A stretch of 64,000 bases of DNA from contig NC_048541.1 in NCBI RefSeq assembly GCF_902806685.2, forward strand, positions 7,437,465 through 7,501,464, written 5' to 3'. The stretch comes from Maniola hyperantus. Lineage: Eukaryota > Arthropoda > Insecta > Lepidoptera > Nymphalidae. Every line of letters begins with the position of its first letter. Position 1 is the first letter of the stretch. A program made the translations under genes and the position numbers. Shown here piece after piece: positions 1-9,726 of the stretch. The notes beneath the pieces were generated by a model. That model worked only from the letters and a program-made list of their open reading frames with translations, was not told the origin of the DNA and did not search any database.

Positions 1-51
1 TTAATGATTTTATTGTTATATCCAATAAATTATATTCATACACATCCTTAG

Positions 52-255
52 GTGCGAGCGAGATGTTGATGGCGGATGCAGTGTCCAAAGTGGCAGCGCG
101 AACTGCCGGCAAGGAAGCCCTTGCGACAGAGGCGTTCGCCGTGGCGCTGCGCAGACTGCCCTCCGCGGTCGCCGACAACGCGGGCTACGACAGCGCAGAG
201 CTCATCGCGAGACTGCGGGCGCATCACGCACAGGGAGAGAACACTATGGGACTCG
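52..255 (+). CDS. CCT2: CCT2 penultimate coding exon (T-complex protein 1 subunit beta), partial gene
   Basis: CCT2 is the beta subunit of the TRiC/CCT chaperonin, the cytosolic two-ring ATP-dependent complex that folds actin, tubulin and many other proteins. The reading frame gives ASEMLMADAV, then TAGKEALATEAFAVALRRLP, then ADNAGYDSAELIARLRAHHA and MGLG, which I recognise as the conserved C-terminal equatorial region of CCT2 (human counterpart: SEMLMAHAV, PGKEAVAMESYAKALRMLP, ADNAGYDSA). The exon starts after the acceptor AG at 50-51, splitting a Gly codon (GT at 52-53), and ends at G255 before the donor gtgagt at 256-261. The last base joins AC of the next exon to make Asp. The ATG at 63 is an internal Met, not the start. 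Upstream exons lie outside the window on the left. Identity is very sure. Confidence 0.95.
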
Positions 256-722
256 GTGAGTGGTGTGGCACTGCGCAGACTGACCCCTGCGCTCGCAGAC
301 AACGAGGCTGACCTCTGCGCTCGCCTACAACGTGGCTGACCTTTGTGCTCGCCGACAATGCGGGCTACGATAGCTAGACAACAAACTTGGACGTCTGCTG
401 ATCGCCTGAGTTAGTACCTCTAGTTCAGGATTTATGTAGTGGAGTATACATGAACGTGTCTCCGCTGTCCTTCCGTCTCTGTCTATCAGCGGGCTGTGTC
501 TTATAAACCGTAATAGGTAGGGAGTCGAAATTTTCACAGAATGTGTTGCTTTAGAAAATTCAAAATAGTTGCCATGACAATTGAAAAGTTAATAAAATAA
601 AGTGTTGTACGATGATACGGAAAACGAGTCCGACTCGCACTTGACCAACTTTTTAGGTTAGTCTGAAACGTAAATCAATAAATAAGTAGTGGACGTCGTT
701 ATGAGTATTTTTTCCTCTTTAG
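256..722 (+). other. CCT2 last intron with exon-derived array
   Basis: A 467-bp GT-AG intron in phase 1. Its first ~120 bases (265-374) are GC-rich and are a degenerate copy of exon bases 141-194, with a 28-bp unit present three times (281-308, 309-336, 337-364). The same unit occurs once in the exon at 157-184. Bases 610-650 resemble the end of a common lepidopteran repeat (motif CGAGTCCGACTCGCACTTG). The rest is unremarkable AT-rich intron. Confidence 0.85.
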
Positions 723-895
723 ACATGGATAACGGGCGCGTGGGCGACATGAAGACCCTCGGCATCACAGAGTCCTACGTTGTGAAGCGTCAAGTGTTGT
801 TGTCTGCTGCGGAGGCCGCGGAGATGATACTGCGCGTTGACAACATCCTGAAGGCGGCGCCGCGTAGGCGCGGGCCTGACCGTCGCCCTTGCTAA
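723..895 (+). CDS. CCT2: CCT2 last coding exon with stop codon
   Basis: This exon completes the CCT2 C-terminus. It reads MDNGRVGDMKTLGITESYVV, KRQVLLSAAEAAEMILRVDN, then ILKAAPRRRGPDRRPC and TAA at 893-895. The family hallmarks are all present: GITES, VKRQVLLSAAEAAE, ILRVDN and a C-terminal Arg-rich tail ending in PC, as in other animal CCT2 proteins. The acceptor is tttcctctttag with AG at 721-722, and the exon begins AC-ATG so that the split Asp codon (G|AC) is restored. An ATG at 689 lies inside the intron and is not used. The strong G+C at third positions, compared with the AT-rich surroundings, fits a constrained housekeeping gene. No disabling change is visible, so the gene is probably functional. 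Confidence 0.95.
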
Positions 896-1607
896 TTGTT
901 TACTAATATAACCATTAAGGCCCACGAGCCTCCACATACGTGTACACCATACTATTAGCATCAGCGATTGCTTTTCGAAAGTTCAGATTTGCAGTTGAAC
1001 TTGTTAGGTTACACTTCATACGCGCTTCTCCATACAAACTTAATACATCCATTGTTCTATTATTCGTTGTTCTAAATCTAAGCTAAGTAACGATTTATCT
1101 CTTCATTATTTATGCTCGACAACAAATATAATAAATATAATAAAATTATGATTATTTGGAAAGTTATAAATGACCCTAGCTTGACATAATATCTCTATTT
1201 CAGGCCAAATATTTGAGGCAACTGCATAAATAAAACAGGTGAAAAACTTTTGTTTACTTGGTGGCTTATATCGGAAGTTGCGCAATGACCACACCGACAA
1301 CGCTAGTCAAAGCAACTACTAAACTCGAGATTTTAAAACAGCGATCAATCGCAGTGATTCTCTAAAAAAAACCGCTAATTGTCGATGATAAAAGTATCGT
1401 ATATGATTTGCTATAGAACTGTATCAAACGATTTTTTTAAAGTGTTTAAAAATCATAGAAAAGTCAATTTGATTGGCCACAGTGATCTAAAACCATAGGA
1501 AGTCTATCTTCATCTATGGTAATTGGTAGATACTATAAATTACTATGCTAACTAATATGTTCCTGATGCTATGCTGGTATCACTATAATGATCATGTATA
1601 AACGGGT
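896..1607 (+). other. CCT2 3' UTR and 3' flank, partly repeat
   Basis: Non-coding. The 3' UTR should start at 896. An AATAAA at 1229-1234 is a possible poly(A) signal, but it sits in a repeat (about 1012-1270) that recurs at 41322-41480 and 57340-57790, so I do not rely on it. The shared landmarks of that repeat are ttctccatacaaa, gttctaaatctaa and aataaatataataaaatta. No gene seen. Confidence 0.5.
1012..1270. repeat. Interspersed repeat R1, copy 1 (empty Helitron site)
   Basis: Shares cgcttctccatacaaa, tgttctaaatctaagctaag and aaatataataaatataata with copies at 41322-41480 and 57340-57790. This copy has no insertion at the spot (about 1120) where the 57-kb copy holds a Helitron-like element. 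Class not recognised. Confidence 0.6.
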
Positions 1608-1736
1608 AAAATGCGTACAAAATAAGTTCTCACATGCCATTTTAACTTTGCGTCATGTCATGTCTAAAGAACACTTTTGACATGACAGTTGACACAGAGT
1701 TAAAACGGCGCATGAGAACTCATTTTGTACGGACTA
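1608..1736. mobile_element. MITE family M1, copy 1
   Basis: Fold-back element. The left arm at 1613-1664 and the right arm at 1679-1734 are imperfect inverted repeats of about 50 bp (left gcgtacaaaataagttctca; right tgagaactcattttgtacgg). Only about 15 bp lie between the arms. No coding capacity. A second copy lies at 2805-2964. Confidence 0.7.
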
Positions 1737-2264
1737 TATTTGTTTTTTACAATGATTGTAATCACTACATGAATTTCGCATATTTATTTTTTCTGCACTT
1801 GGTGGTGTGATTTGAAAGAAAACATTACTTTTTAATAGTAAAAATGTTCAACCATAATTATACCACTTTATATTTTTGAATGAAGGTTTCCAAACCAATG
1901 TACGCGCGTGGCCATTTCTTCAGACACTTTTATTATAATTGTATCTTATTTTGCTTCATTAATTATACGGTTTGCATTTTTATTTCCATTATAGTGTTAT
2001 GAATATTTACCTAGTATGTATACTTGCTGCATAAAATGTATACAAAGTTTGAGCGTACGGCGTACCAGTACTTTAATTTGTGAACGTATTGTAGGCGACA
2101 ATGGAAGTATCTGTTAATTTTAGTATTGCTAGCAGGATTATCACACAGAAGTGTTTAATGTATTTAGTTTAGCTAGGTCGAAGATGCCTTAATTTTAAAA
2201 TGTATTAACAAATTTAATAAATTTTAAATAATTTACTAATTCGCTGTTTTATTTTTAACTATTA

Positions 2265-2473
2265 AGCCGCGGCCTCGACGACAGCGGGAGGCGGGGACGG
2301 GAGCGGTGGCGAGAGCAATTCGATACGCATTTGTTATGCTGCCCGGAAGGACAGTGGCTGCGGCATCGATGGGCTGCGGTCATTGGATGAGATTGCGACC
2401 GGCGCTACAAATTATAATTTGTATTATCGCTCCGATCCCGCCCCGCTCACCGCTATCGTCGAGGCCGCGGGCT
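2265..2473. mobile_element. GC-rich MITE with TATTA direct repeats
   Basis: The left end agccgcggcctcgacgac and the right end atcgtcgaggccgcgggct are inverted repeats that continue, imperfectly, for about 45 bp (GGCGGGG and CCCCGCC blocks). The centre holds the palindrome acaaattataatttgt. Both outer sides carry TATTA (2260-2264 and 2474-2478), which fits a short target-site duplication. No ORF. Non-autonomous DNA transposon; superfamily not assigned. Confidence 0.7.
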
Positions 2474-2804
2474 TATTACATGTAAGATGATTTACCTACT
2501 CCCAAGTGAAAAGACTTTGAAATATAAGGCAAGACATAGACATCTGCTAAGAAAATATTTTTGAAAATTCAACTCCTAAGGGAGTAAAATAGTAACTCTG
2601 AAATTGCTTAACCGATTTTAATAATTCTTTCGCAATGGCGAATGGAGTAGTTTTCCAACGGGAAACCTCCTTTATCCAGAAGTAACATAGAAACCTACTT
2701 TACTACTATATATACTATTTATATAAGGTACGGACGAAGTCGCGAGCAAAAGCTGGTGACATAAAATCGAATCTAGAAAATCATCAAAATTTCTCAGGTA
2801 GGTA

Positions 2805-2964
2805 AATGCGTAAAAAATGACTCCTCACGCATCATTTTAACTTAGTGTCAAATTTCATGTCAAAAGTACGATTTTATTCCTTTTTTTTAAAGTGAACTGC
2901 TTTTTACATGACAGCTGACCCATAGAGTTAAAATGGCGCGTGAGGAGTTATTTCGAACGGACTT
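2805..2964. mobile_element. MITE family M1, copy 2
   Basis: Left arm: gactcctcacgcatcatttt. Right arm: aaaatggcgcgtgaggagtt. These are inverted repeats of each other and resemble the arms of the 1608-1736 copy (cattttaact, gtcatgt). The spacer is longer and A/T-rich. No coding capacity. Confidence 0.65.
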
Positions 2965-3259
2965 ATATTGTGTAAATTTGCGTAGGTAGGTAGGTACTTT
3001 ATATACTTTACGTACTTTACAAACAAGTTGAAACAAATCGGATTTTTCGTCACAAATTTTCAGTTATATGAATCTGGGACGATAATGCAATTTACCTTCA
3101 TTATTTGATTTACCCTTTGCACTGTTTTATATCCCTACAATAATAGCGTTAGCCTTATCTGAACCTTTTCGTATTTATTTTGTGAACGTTTTTATCTTTT
3201 TACCCATAATATCAAGAAAAATATAAAGAAAATCGTTACAAAATTTTCTAGACACTAGA

Positions 3260-3412
3260 TAGGTATGTGACAGGTTGAAATAGCAATCGGGGATGGAACG
3301 CCCTGCACATCCGCACAGCCACCGCTCTAACTTAGTGCGAGCGAGCGCGTTTGACGTGCGGGGCGTCCCCCTCCTCATACCCCGATTGCCATCTCAACCT
3401 GTCACGGTCTAT
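3260..3412. mobile_element. Palindromic GC-rich MITE family P, copy 1
   Basis: The ends gtgacaggttgaaatagcaa and ttgccatctcaacctgtcac are inverted repeats; the centre carries cgcacagcc, gtgcgagcgagcgcg and gtgcggggcgtcccc. This family recurs at 11390, 13264, 45640, 45768, 49362, 52150, 55195 and 61472. The small frames across it are artefacts of its G+C content. Confidence 0.75.
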
Positions 3413-3414
3413 AA

Positions 3415-3719
3415 GTACTTACCTAAGTATTAGCACAATATTATAATAATACTTAGTACTATGTTTACTCTGTGGTAGTATTAGTATAGTGAGAAAATAA
3501 AGCGCTAGCAGTCTTTTAGAAATCATTTTAGAATCCGCGGTGTGCGAGTCTGACACGCACTTGGCCAGTTTTTTAAATTATTTTTGATGAAGAATCTGCT
3601 AGTCTGCTCTAGCTCTTTTGCCCTACTGACGCCTCAAACATGCTACCCTGTCCCCCGAAAACATTTTACGATTTTGTTTTCATGCAAAACCTTGTACCTA
3701 TATGCGTAGGTACTCTTGA
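3415..3719. other. Intergenic DNA with a repeat-end motif
   Basis: AT-rich. The stretch 3535-3575 (gtgcgagtctgacacgcact, then tggccagtttttt) is the end of the repeat family seen complete at 54175-54567. No gene seen. Confidence 0.5.
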
Positions 3720-4027
3720 GTTTATTTTATTTTTATTTTATTTTATTTATTATAGGAAAATCAACAGCGAAATAATGCAATAAGTTTCTTAAATGCTAAT
3801 TACAGAAGTATGGCCAATTATAGATTTTCTCGAAAAATTAACAATATATAAGAGTGAGTTAAAATTATTTCATACAGAGGAACAAAAAAAAAAAAAAAAT
3901 AACAATTATTGGCTAAGTACATGACATTATATCAAAACTAAGTGTATGAAGGAAATAAAAACATAGTATCCTTGGAAGCCTAGATTAAAAAGGAAAAAAA
4001 AAACAAGTAAATTATGAAACAAATATA

Positions 4028-4028
<1 letters not shown>

Positions 4029-4088
<60 letters not shown>

Positions 4089-4104
4089 TCGTGTGTGTGT
4101 GTTC
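4029..4104. repeat. (TG)n microsatellite
   Basis: Near-pure TG dinucleotide run to about 4086, interrupted by agtc, then a further short TG run. It lies in the 3' UTR of LINE-1 and is a likely length-variable site. Confidence 0.95.
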
Positions 4105-4186
4105 AGTGTATGTGTAGCGTTAATTACGCGTCCATGTATGTGAAGTTAAGTATGTTACGTTTAAATAAAATAAAGTAAAATAGTTA

Positions 4187-6427
4187 TTAGTGAAATTGTG
4201 AAATGTGTCGCTTATATGTCTTTTTAGAATAGCGGAAAAGGTCAATATCGGAATAATGTTTGTTATAGGTGCGTGTCATTCTAGTAATAGCAGAGTTTTG
4301 GGAGTAATTTTTCCTTTTAAAAGGCACACGGAGTAGTGATGTATGACGAGTACGTTTGGGGGGTGCAACTAATTTAATTTTGGATAAAAGATTCGGACTA
4401 TCAATTTTAGCGTTTATAATATCATATAGCACTAACATGTCCGCTATTTGCCTCCTTTGCCCACAGGTTTGTATTTTATAGTGTTTACAGCTTTCCTTAT
4501 AGTCTGGTGACTCAAAGTATGTACGAAAGTTTAAATGTTTAATAAACTTGCGCTGTATCCTCTCTATTGCTTCAATAGGTTTTATATAGCAAGGTGACCA
4601 AATGTTACTACAATATTCTAAGTTGCTACGCACATATGCAGAATAAATAGTCTTAAGTGTGCTTATTTTCTTGAAGGGCTTACAGGTTCTTAAAACAAAG
4701 CCAAGCATAGAGAAAGCTTTGTTAGTGATTGTTTCAATATGAGGATTGAATGACATTTTATTGTCCAGTATAACTCCCAAATCCCGTACCTTATCAATTT
4801 TGGAGATAGTTTGACCATCGATTGTGTAATTAAATTGTATTGGACTTTTATTTCTCGTAAAACTTATATGCTGACATTTACTTATATTAACTTGTATTCT
4901 ATTTTCTTTGTAATAGCGAGAAAGTCTATTAAGGTCACTCTGTAATTTCTCACAATCATCCACGCTATTAATGCCTAAGTATATTTTAGTATCGTCAGCG
5001 TACATTAAAAACTTTGAGTTAAAAAAACATTTATCAATGTCGTACAAATATATGTTATAAAATAAAGGACCCAGATGCGAGCCTTGTGGAACTCCAGAGG
5101 GGATCTCACAAAAATCGGATTTACAGCCACCAACAACAACAGCTTGAGAACGATTAGTCAGGTACGATTTAACCCACCTCAGAAGATCTCCGTGTATACC
5201 CAGATACTCCAATTTCCTTAACAGGATGACGTGATCCACACGGTCGAACGCTTTTTCAAAATCAGTGTAGATCACGTCAACCTGTACGCGGTTATCCATT
5301 GAGGACAGTATGTCTTCGGTAAATGTTATTAAATTGGATAATGTAGATCGCCCTTTTAAAAAACCGTGTTGTTCAGTTGGGATCGCCTTTGTAATAATGG
5401 GATATATTGAACCATATACAATTTTTTCGAGCATTTTGCCAAATACGTTTAAGATGGAAACAGGGCGATATTTTTCTTCGTGACTTTTGTTGCCCTTTTT
5501 ATATATTGGAACAATGTGAGCTTCTTTCCACTTAGACGGAAAGGATCCTTCTGCTATTGACCTATTGAAAATAATACTTAAAGGTGTAATGAGAGCCTTA
5601 CCTGCGTGTTTAATAAAGTAAGGTGATATGTTGTCACTTCCCGCGCTTTTAGATGTATCGAGCTGGCCTATACTTTTTGAAATTTCGTTAATATCAACTT
5701 TGAGGGAATGAATATGCGACGTACTAGAGTTTGTTGGAGGTCTGAGCTCCAAAGAAGGATATTCCTTAAGTGGCTGAGAAAAAACGTTGTAAAAGAATTT
5801 GTTAAACTGAGCCGCGTGATCCTTATTACTAATGGATTCGACATTTTTATAAACTAGCTTTCTCGGTAAATTGGTAGTGTTACGCTTGGATTTTATATAT
5901 GACCAAAAACACTTTGAATCTTTTTTTAAGCAATATTCGGTTAGCTCAGTATATTTATTGTAGCATTCGGATTCTACATCGCGTGCTCTCTTTCTCAACC
6001 TGGAAAATTCCTGGTAGTCCAAGGGGTCTTGAAATTTTTTCCAACGTCTATGGACCTTGGATTTTTCTTGTATAATTTTTACAAGTGATTCACTGTACCA
6101 CTTTGGATACACATCTCTCCTTCTCGTCACCACTAAGGGTACAAACCTAAAGATACTTTCGTAAATATTTTCGTAGAAACAATCAACCGCCTCGTCCAAA
6201 GAACCCTTATTAAGGCATGCACCCCATGGAATCGTCATCAAATGGTTCACTATGACGTCATAGTTTGCCTTTTGAAATTTAAATTTTAGATGAGGATCAT
6301 TTTTTAATGGTTTGGTTGATGAAATAGGTACTTCGATTAATAAAACCGGATGGAAATCATCTTTTTTTAGCAAAGGAGATAGCTCGAGAGATAATTCTAA
6401 AGAAATATTTGAGAACACAAGATCCAA
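4187..6427 (-). pseudogene. LINE-1 ORF2 part 2: end of endonuclease, reverse transcriptase, C-terminal domain
   Basis: This 746-codon frame is the larger part of ORF2. It begins inside the last endonuclease motifs (LDLVFSN, then DDFHP in the place of the usual SDH-like motif). RT runs from about residue 255 to 545: KSAGSDNISPYFIKHAGKA, IVPIYKKGNK, YRPVSILNVFGKMLEKI, the motif A Asp in YTDFEKAFDRVDH, SGVPQGSHLGPLFYNIYL, and the catalytic YADD at about 476-479. The tail has the usual LINE C-terminal features (LGVILDNKMSF, SNLEYCSNIW, RIQRKF). RT catalytic residues are intact. The start at 6427 is only where this frame opens; the true protein starts at 7058, and a +1 base at the join breaks it. 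It is not a host gene. Confidence 0.9.
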
Positions 6428-6446
6428 AATATTATTATGTGAATTT

Positions 6447-7058
6447 TTAAAAAAACGATTGTTGCGTTAACCCCATCAAATTTAAGTATTGAATTAGTTT
6501 AATGCCTGCTTCTTGTACTTTCTGAGACCCTTTATTCATGAAAGAAGGCCCATTCGTAGACCATTGTATGAAGGGCATATTAAAATCCCCTACAATCATA
6601 AAGTTACTATTTTCCATTTTATTGTTATGTTCATGAATCGACAGTAGGAGTTCCTCGAGTAGATTTGATTGAGTGTTCGTATTCCCAGGTATGTACGTTG
6701 CAAGAATATGCAGATCTTTCTTTGAGTGTAAAGAACGCGATGGAATACTTATCGATACCGCATCTAATGCGCGGCATGATGACTTGAGGTCCAATACAGT
6801 AGCATTTAAACTTCGTTTTACGCATATCACGACACCGCCTCCGATTGATTTATTAGAAGCTGAGAGGTCCCTGTCATGTCTGAATAAGTCATATCTTAAA
6901 TCGCAAAATTCCCTGTCTCCAATACTAACCGTTAGCCAGGTTTCGGTTAATACTATTACGTCGTAGTCATATAGTAAAATATTTCTGTATAGGTCATTTG
7001 TTTTTGTTCTTATACCACGAACATTCTGGTAATAAATTTTTAATCCAGTCCTATCCAT
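6447..7058 (-). pseudogene. LINE-1 ORF2 part 1: APE-type endonuclease
   Basis: This 203-codon frame starts with ATG and contains most of an exonuclease-endonuclease-phosphatase domain, which nicks target DNA for target-primed reverse transcription. Visible motifs are LKIYYQNVRGIRTKT (catalytic Asn), VIVLTETWL (Glu), ATYIPGN (Tyr) and MIVGDFNMP (Asp and Asn). It stops after LTQQSFF. The complement of 6449-6460 contains a run of seven T; with six T the frame continues directly (KNSHNNILDLVF) into the downstream frame. ORF2 is therefore one inserted base from intact. That single base could be a real mutation or a homopolymer error in the assembly. Confidence 0.9.
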
Positions 7059-7476
7059 TTTGAGATATAATTAAGTATACCAAAATAATATTAACAAAAT
7101 AGTTTGAAAATTGGAATGTAAAAAATATCTACTAGAATATGTTTGGATTTTATATTCAGGAAATTAAGAAACTTATTTGAAAAATAGACGTAATATGAGA
7201 TATTAACTGTGCTGGTTAGCTTAATGTGCACCGCGAGTATATTATTAATATTGACAAATGTTACTCGTATGATAAAAGCGACTGAGTTAATTAGTGTAAA
7301 GGTGTGGGAACGATGGTATATATTTTTCTTACATAATGATAAACAGAATAGTGTGATTGGGTGTGTGTATTGAAATAGTGTGATGAGTGTGCTTCCAATT
7401 AAACTGAAATACAGTTCTAAAATGAAACAAATAATTTTAAGATATATACTAGCTAAATACCTAATTAATATTCTAA
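7059..7476 (-). other. LINE-1 spacer between ORF1 and ORF2
   Basis: AT-rich spacer. An open frame of 159 codons (7570-7091) crosses it and overlaps the end of ORF1. It is rich in Ile, Phe and Leu with no recognisable domain, which is what AT-rich sequence gives by chance, so I do not call it a gene. Confidence 0.6.
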
Positions 7477-8835
7477 TCATTTTATCTTTTTTAAGTCTTC
7501 TACTGTATTTACTTGAAAAAAAGGACAATTGTCGTTTTTTCTCACTAAGATTTTGCAGTTTTTTATCCAACAGTACTTAAAGCCCCTCTGATCGCAAGCT
7601 CGGCGGGTTTCCTTGTATAAATCTTTGTTTTTTGATGTCAAATGTTCACGTATGAAGATTTTGACTGCAGGTCCGTCAATGCCGATGTTCTCCGTATTTA
7701 GGCCGCGCGCTTTCCGAAATCCCGCTAATATATTACTTTTTGCGACTCGCGACCTTAATTTACACACGACAACTCTAGACCGCCCGTCTAACTGTTGGCG
7801 TGGCTGAACTCTGTGAATATGATCAATATCCTGAAATGTAATAGGGGCGTTTATATACTCTGACATATCTATTACAAGCTTAGCAAGGTTTTCGTTTTTT
7901 CGTTCCGGTAAGCCGACGATTTCGATATTTAGGAAGCGGTCCCGTTGCTGTTGGTCATCAAGTTCACTTTGTAGCTCGTGCAACTTATTTTTTGTCGAAG
8001 AAAGTTCTTCGTTCAGTGAGTCAATTCTTTTGGAGTTACTGGTTGAAGAACTCGAGCCAGCTTTCAAGTCATCATACTGTTGAGAAGTAAATTGGATGGA
8101 TGCCCTAAGATCATCGATCTCTTTTTCCACATGATCCTGTCTGCTTTGCAATTTAGAGTAGTTATGAGAGTTTTCATGTGATAATTTTTCGATAGTGTCG
8201 TTTAATTCACTTTTTAATCCGGAGGAGGCAGTCTGTAGGTTATTCAGTTCCGTCCTAATGTTTAAGGAGAGATTTGTTAATTTCTTATCTAATTTTCCTA
8301 TTTCCGACTTAATATTGTTTTGTTCTATTCTAAGAGTATTAGTTGTAGTGACAAATTCCTCCTTAATACTCGATACAACCGATTTGATTTCAGAGCTAAT
8401 TTGATCTCTAATTTCTTTCATTAGGGTATCTTTCAGGTTGGCAATGCCAGACGAAAAAGACGTGCTTAATTTTTGATCAAACAATGCACTAATACTGTTC
8501 AATGTTACCTGTTGCGTCTGTTCCCCGCTTTGTGTTGTTTCAATATTTACAGGTGACGCACACTGGCTATCTTGGTCAAGGGACATATTCATTAAAAAGT
8601 CTATCTTAGGCGATGTAGGGGGACTACTTTTTACAGGAGTGTCATCACGAATTTTCTTGCGGCGTGTCCCAGTCTTACAGGTGGGACATAGCCAAACTTT
8701 CTTGTAGTCTCTCGTCAGTGACGAATATTGCTCGGTATTTATCCCCAGGCAGTCATAATCGAACTTACCTTGACAGCCATTACATAACAAATGTAAATCA
8801 TTTTTTAGTGGGCCCTTACAAGCACTGCACTCCAT
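7477..8835 (-). CDS. LINE-1 ORF1 protein (PHD-like zinc finger, coiled coil, RNA-binding C-terminus)
   Basis: This 452-codon ORF is uninterrupted. The N-terminus is a PHD-like zinc finger: C3, C6, C18, C21, C29, C50 and C53 are in place (MECSACKG, LLCNGC, VWLCPTC). The usual zinc-binding His appears to be Asp (KFDYDC). Residues 110-300 are rich in Leu, Lys, Glu and Ser with heptad-like spacing (IKSEIGKLDKKLTNLSLNIR and onward), suggesting a trimer-forming coiled coil. From about 301 (FLNIEIVGLPERKNENL, HIHRVQPR, RVVVCKL) it resembles the RRM-like and C-terminal domains of LINE ORF1p, which bind element RNA and act as a nucleic-acid chaperone. Function is inferred from family. Confidence 0.88.
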   Translation of the reverse strand: MECSACKGPLKNDLHLLCNGCQGKFDYDCLGINTEQYSSLTRDYKKVWLCPTCKTGTRRKKIRDDTPVKSSPPTSPKIDFLMNMSLDQDSQCASPVNIETTQSGEQTQQVTLNSISALFDQKLSTSFSSGIANLKDTLMKEIRDQISSEIKSVVSSIKEEFVTTTNTLRIEQNNIKSEIGKLDKKLTNLSLNIRTELNNLQTASSGLKSELNDTIEKLSHENSHNYSKLQSRQDHVEKEIDDLRASIQFTSQQYDDLKAGSSSSTSNSKRIDSLNEELSSTKNKLHELQSELDDQQQRDRFLNIEIVGLPERKNENLAKLVIDMSEYINAPITFQDIDHIHRVQPRQQLDGRSRVVVCKLRSRVAKSNILAGFRKARGLNTENIGIDGPAVKIFIREHLTSKNKDLYKETRRACDQRGFKYCWIKNCKILVRKNDNCPFFQVNTVEDLKKIK

Positions 8836-9589
8836 CCTTGAAGTATCACTTTATGTACGTATCTGTTGTTTATATAATGATCTATTCGTAAAGAGACTAT
8901 TAGGCCTTACACTATTTTTCAGGCTAATTTGACCGGACTATGATGTATGCAACTGAAGGCACTGTATTGTCTTAATTACTGCGTATTACATTGAATTTAT
9001 TGTTTCATTGACATTATGTTACACTGTGTAAACTATAAACACTATTTGAAATTAAAAATTTGCGTTCTAACTATTTTTAACAGATTTTTTCCTTGGAAGA
9101 ACAAATAAACACGACTCACTCATCAGAAGGCGGGTACCCGCAATGTTTGAATTCTCTGTGACTTGATACCACGAGATCAAAGGCGTCGCGCGTCGGGCTA
9201 CTGTGTCTCTCTAATCTCTACTGTGCTAGTTCTTATCAATAGGTAGGTACCTACTTACCACGATAATATTTTGCAGTCATGCGATAGTTTTTATTAGAAA
9301 TAGCATTTGACATACATATCTGCTTATACTTAGTGGCTTTAATTGCACGTTGTTTGGTTACGACTTGCTATTAATGCTTATTTACGTAACCTTAGCGGAG
9401 CTTTCATGTCGCTATTTACCTCACTAACTACAAACTAATTGGAGTCATTATTATTCTGTTAACTATGACCCATTTCGTATTTAGATCTTATCAATAAACT
9501 ATTATAGCTCAACGTACCCATACCCGCTGGTATAAGTACATGCATAGGGTACCTATATACTTAACTAATAGGTTAGGTAGATTATACTC
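8836..9589. other. LINE-1 5' UTR and flank
   Basis: AT-rich. The first part should be the LINE-1 5' UTR, but its limit is not visible. From about 9240 the sequence shows lepidopteran-type TAGGTACCTAC runs. No gene seen. Confidence 0.4.
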
Positions 9590-9715
9590 GTACAGGCAAT
9601 GGACAGGGCACATAGAAGGATAGGTAGACGTTGGGGTTCCAAGTTGCTTGAATGGCGATCTCGTACCGGAAGGGTGAGCCTCAACATGGTTGGATTTAAG
9701 GCCCAAGGGGCGCTA
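9587..9715 (+). pseudogene. Relic of an RTE-like endonuclease-reverse transcriptase C-terminus
   Basis: The plus strand encodes QWTGHIEG followed, after a frameshift, by RRWGSKLLEWRSRTGRVS. This matches the pattern W-x-GH-...-RRWG-x3-L-x-WRPRTGRR that ends many lepidopteran RTE-type LINE proteins. Only about 40 codons remain, with a stop and a shift. The left limit is at about 9587. The family call is from motif memory. Confidence 0.55.
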
Positions 9716-9726
9716 ATATAAGACCA

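Larger units (their letters stand above)
3720..9000 (-). mobile_element. LINE-1: near full-length non-LTR retrotransposon, CR1/Jockey-like
   Basis: On the minus strand this element has a 5' region, ORF1 (8835-7477), a spacer of about 420 bp, ORF2 (7058-4187, one frameshift) and a 3' UTR that ends in an A-rich tail of AAATA-like units (complement of 3720-3756, with AATAAA signals). A TG microsatellite (4029-4086) and an A-run (complement of T/A tracts near 3885) lie in the 3' part. The PHD-type ORF1 together with an APE-type endonuclease and RT points to the CR1 or Jockey group; the exact clade (for example Daphne) is a guess. The right (5') end is not defined and I found no convincing target-site duplication. 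Confidence 0.85.

Noticed and set aside
7091..7570. 159-codon minus-strand frame between the LINE-1 ORFs
   Set aside because: AT-rich, Ile/Phe/Leu-rich, overlaps ORF1 in another frame, and has no domain.
3720..9000. Target-site duplication for LINE-1
   Set aside because: I compared the flank gtaggtactcttgag with the region right of ORF1 and found no convincing match.
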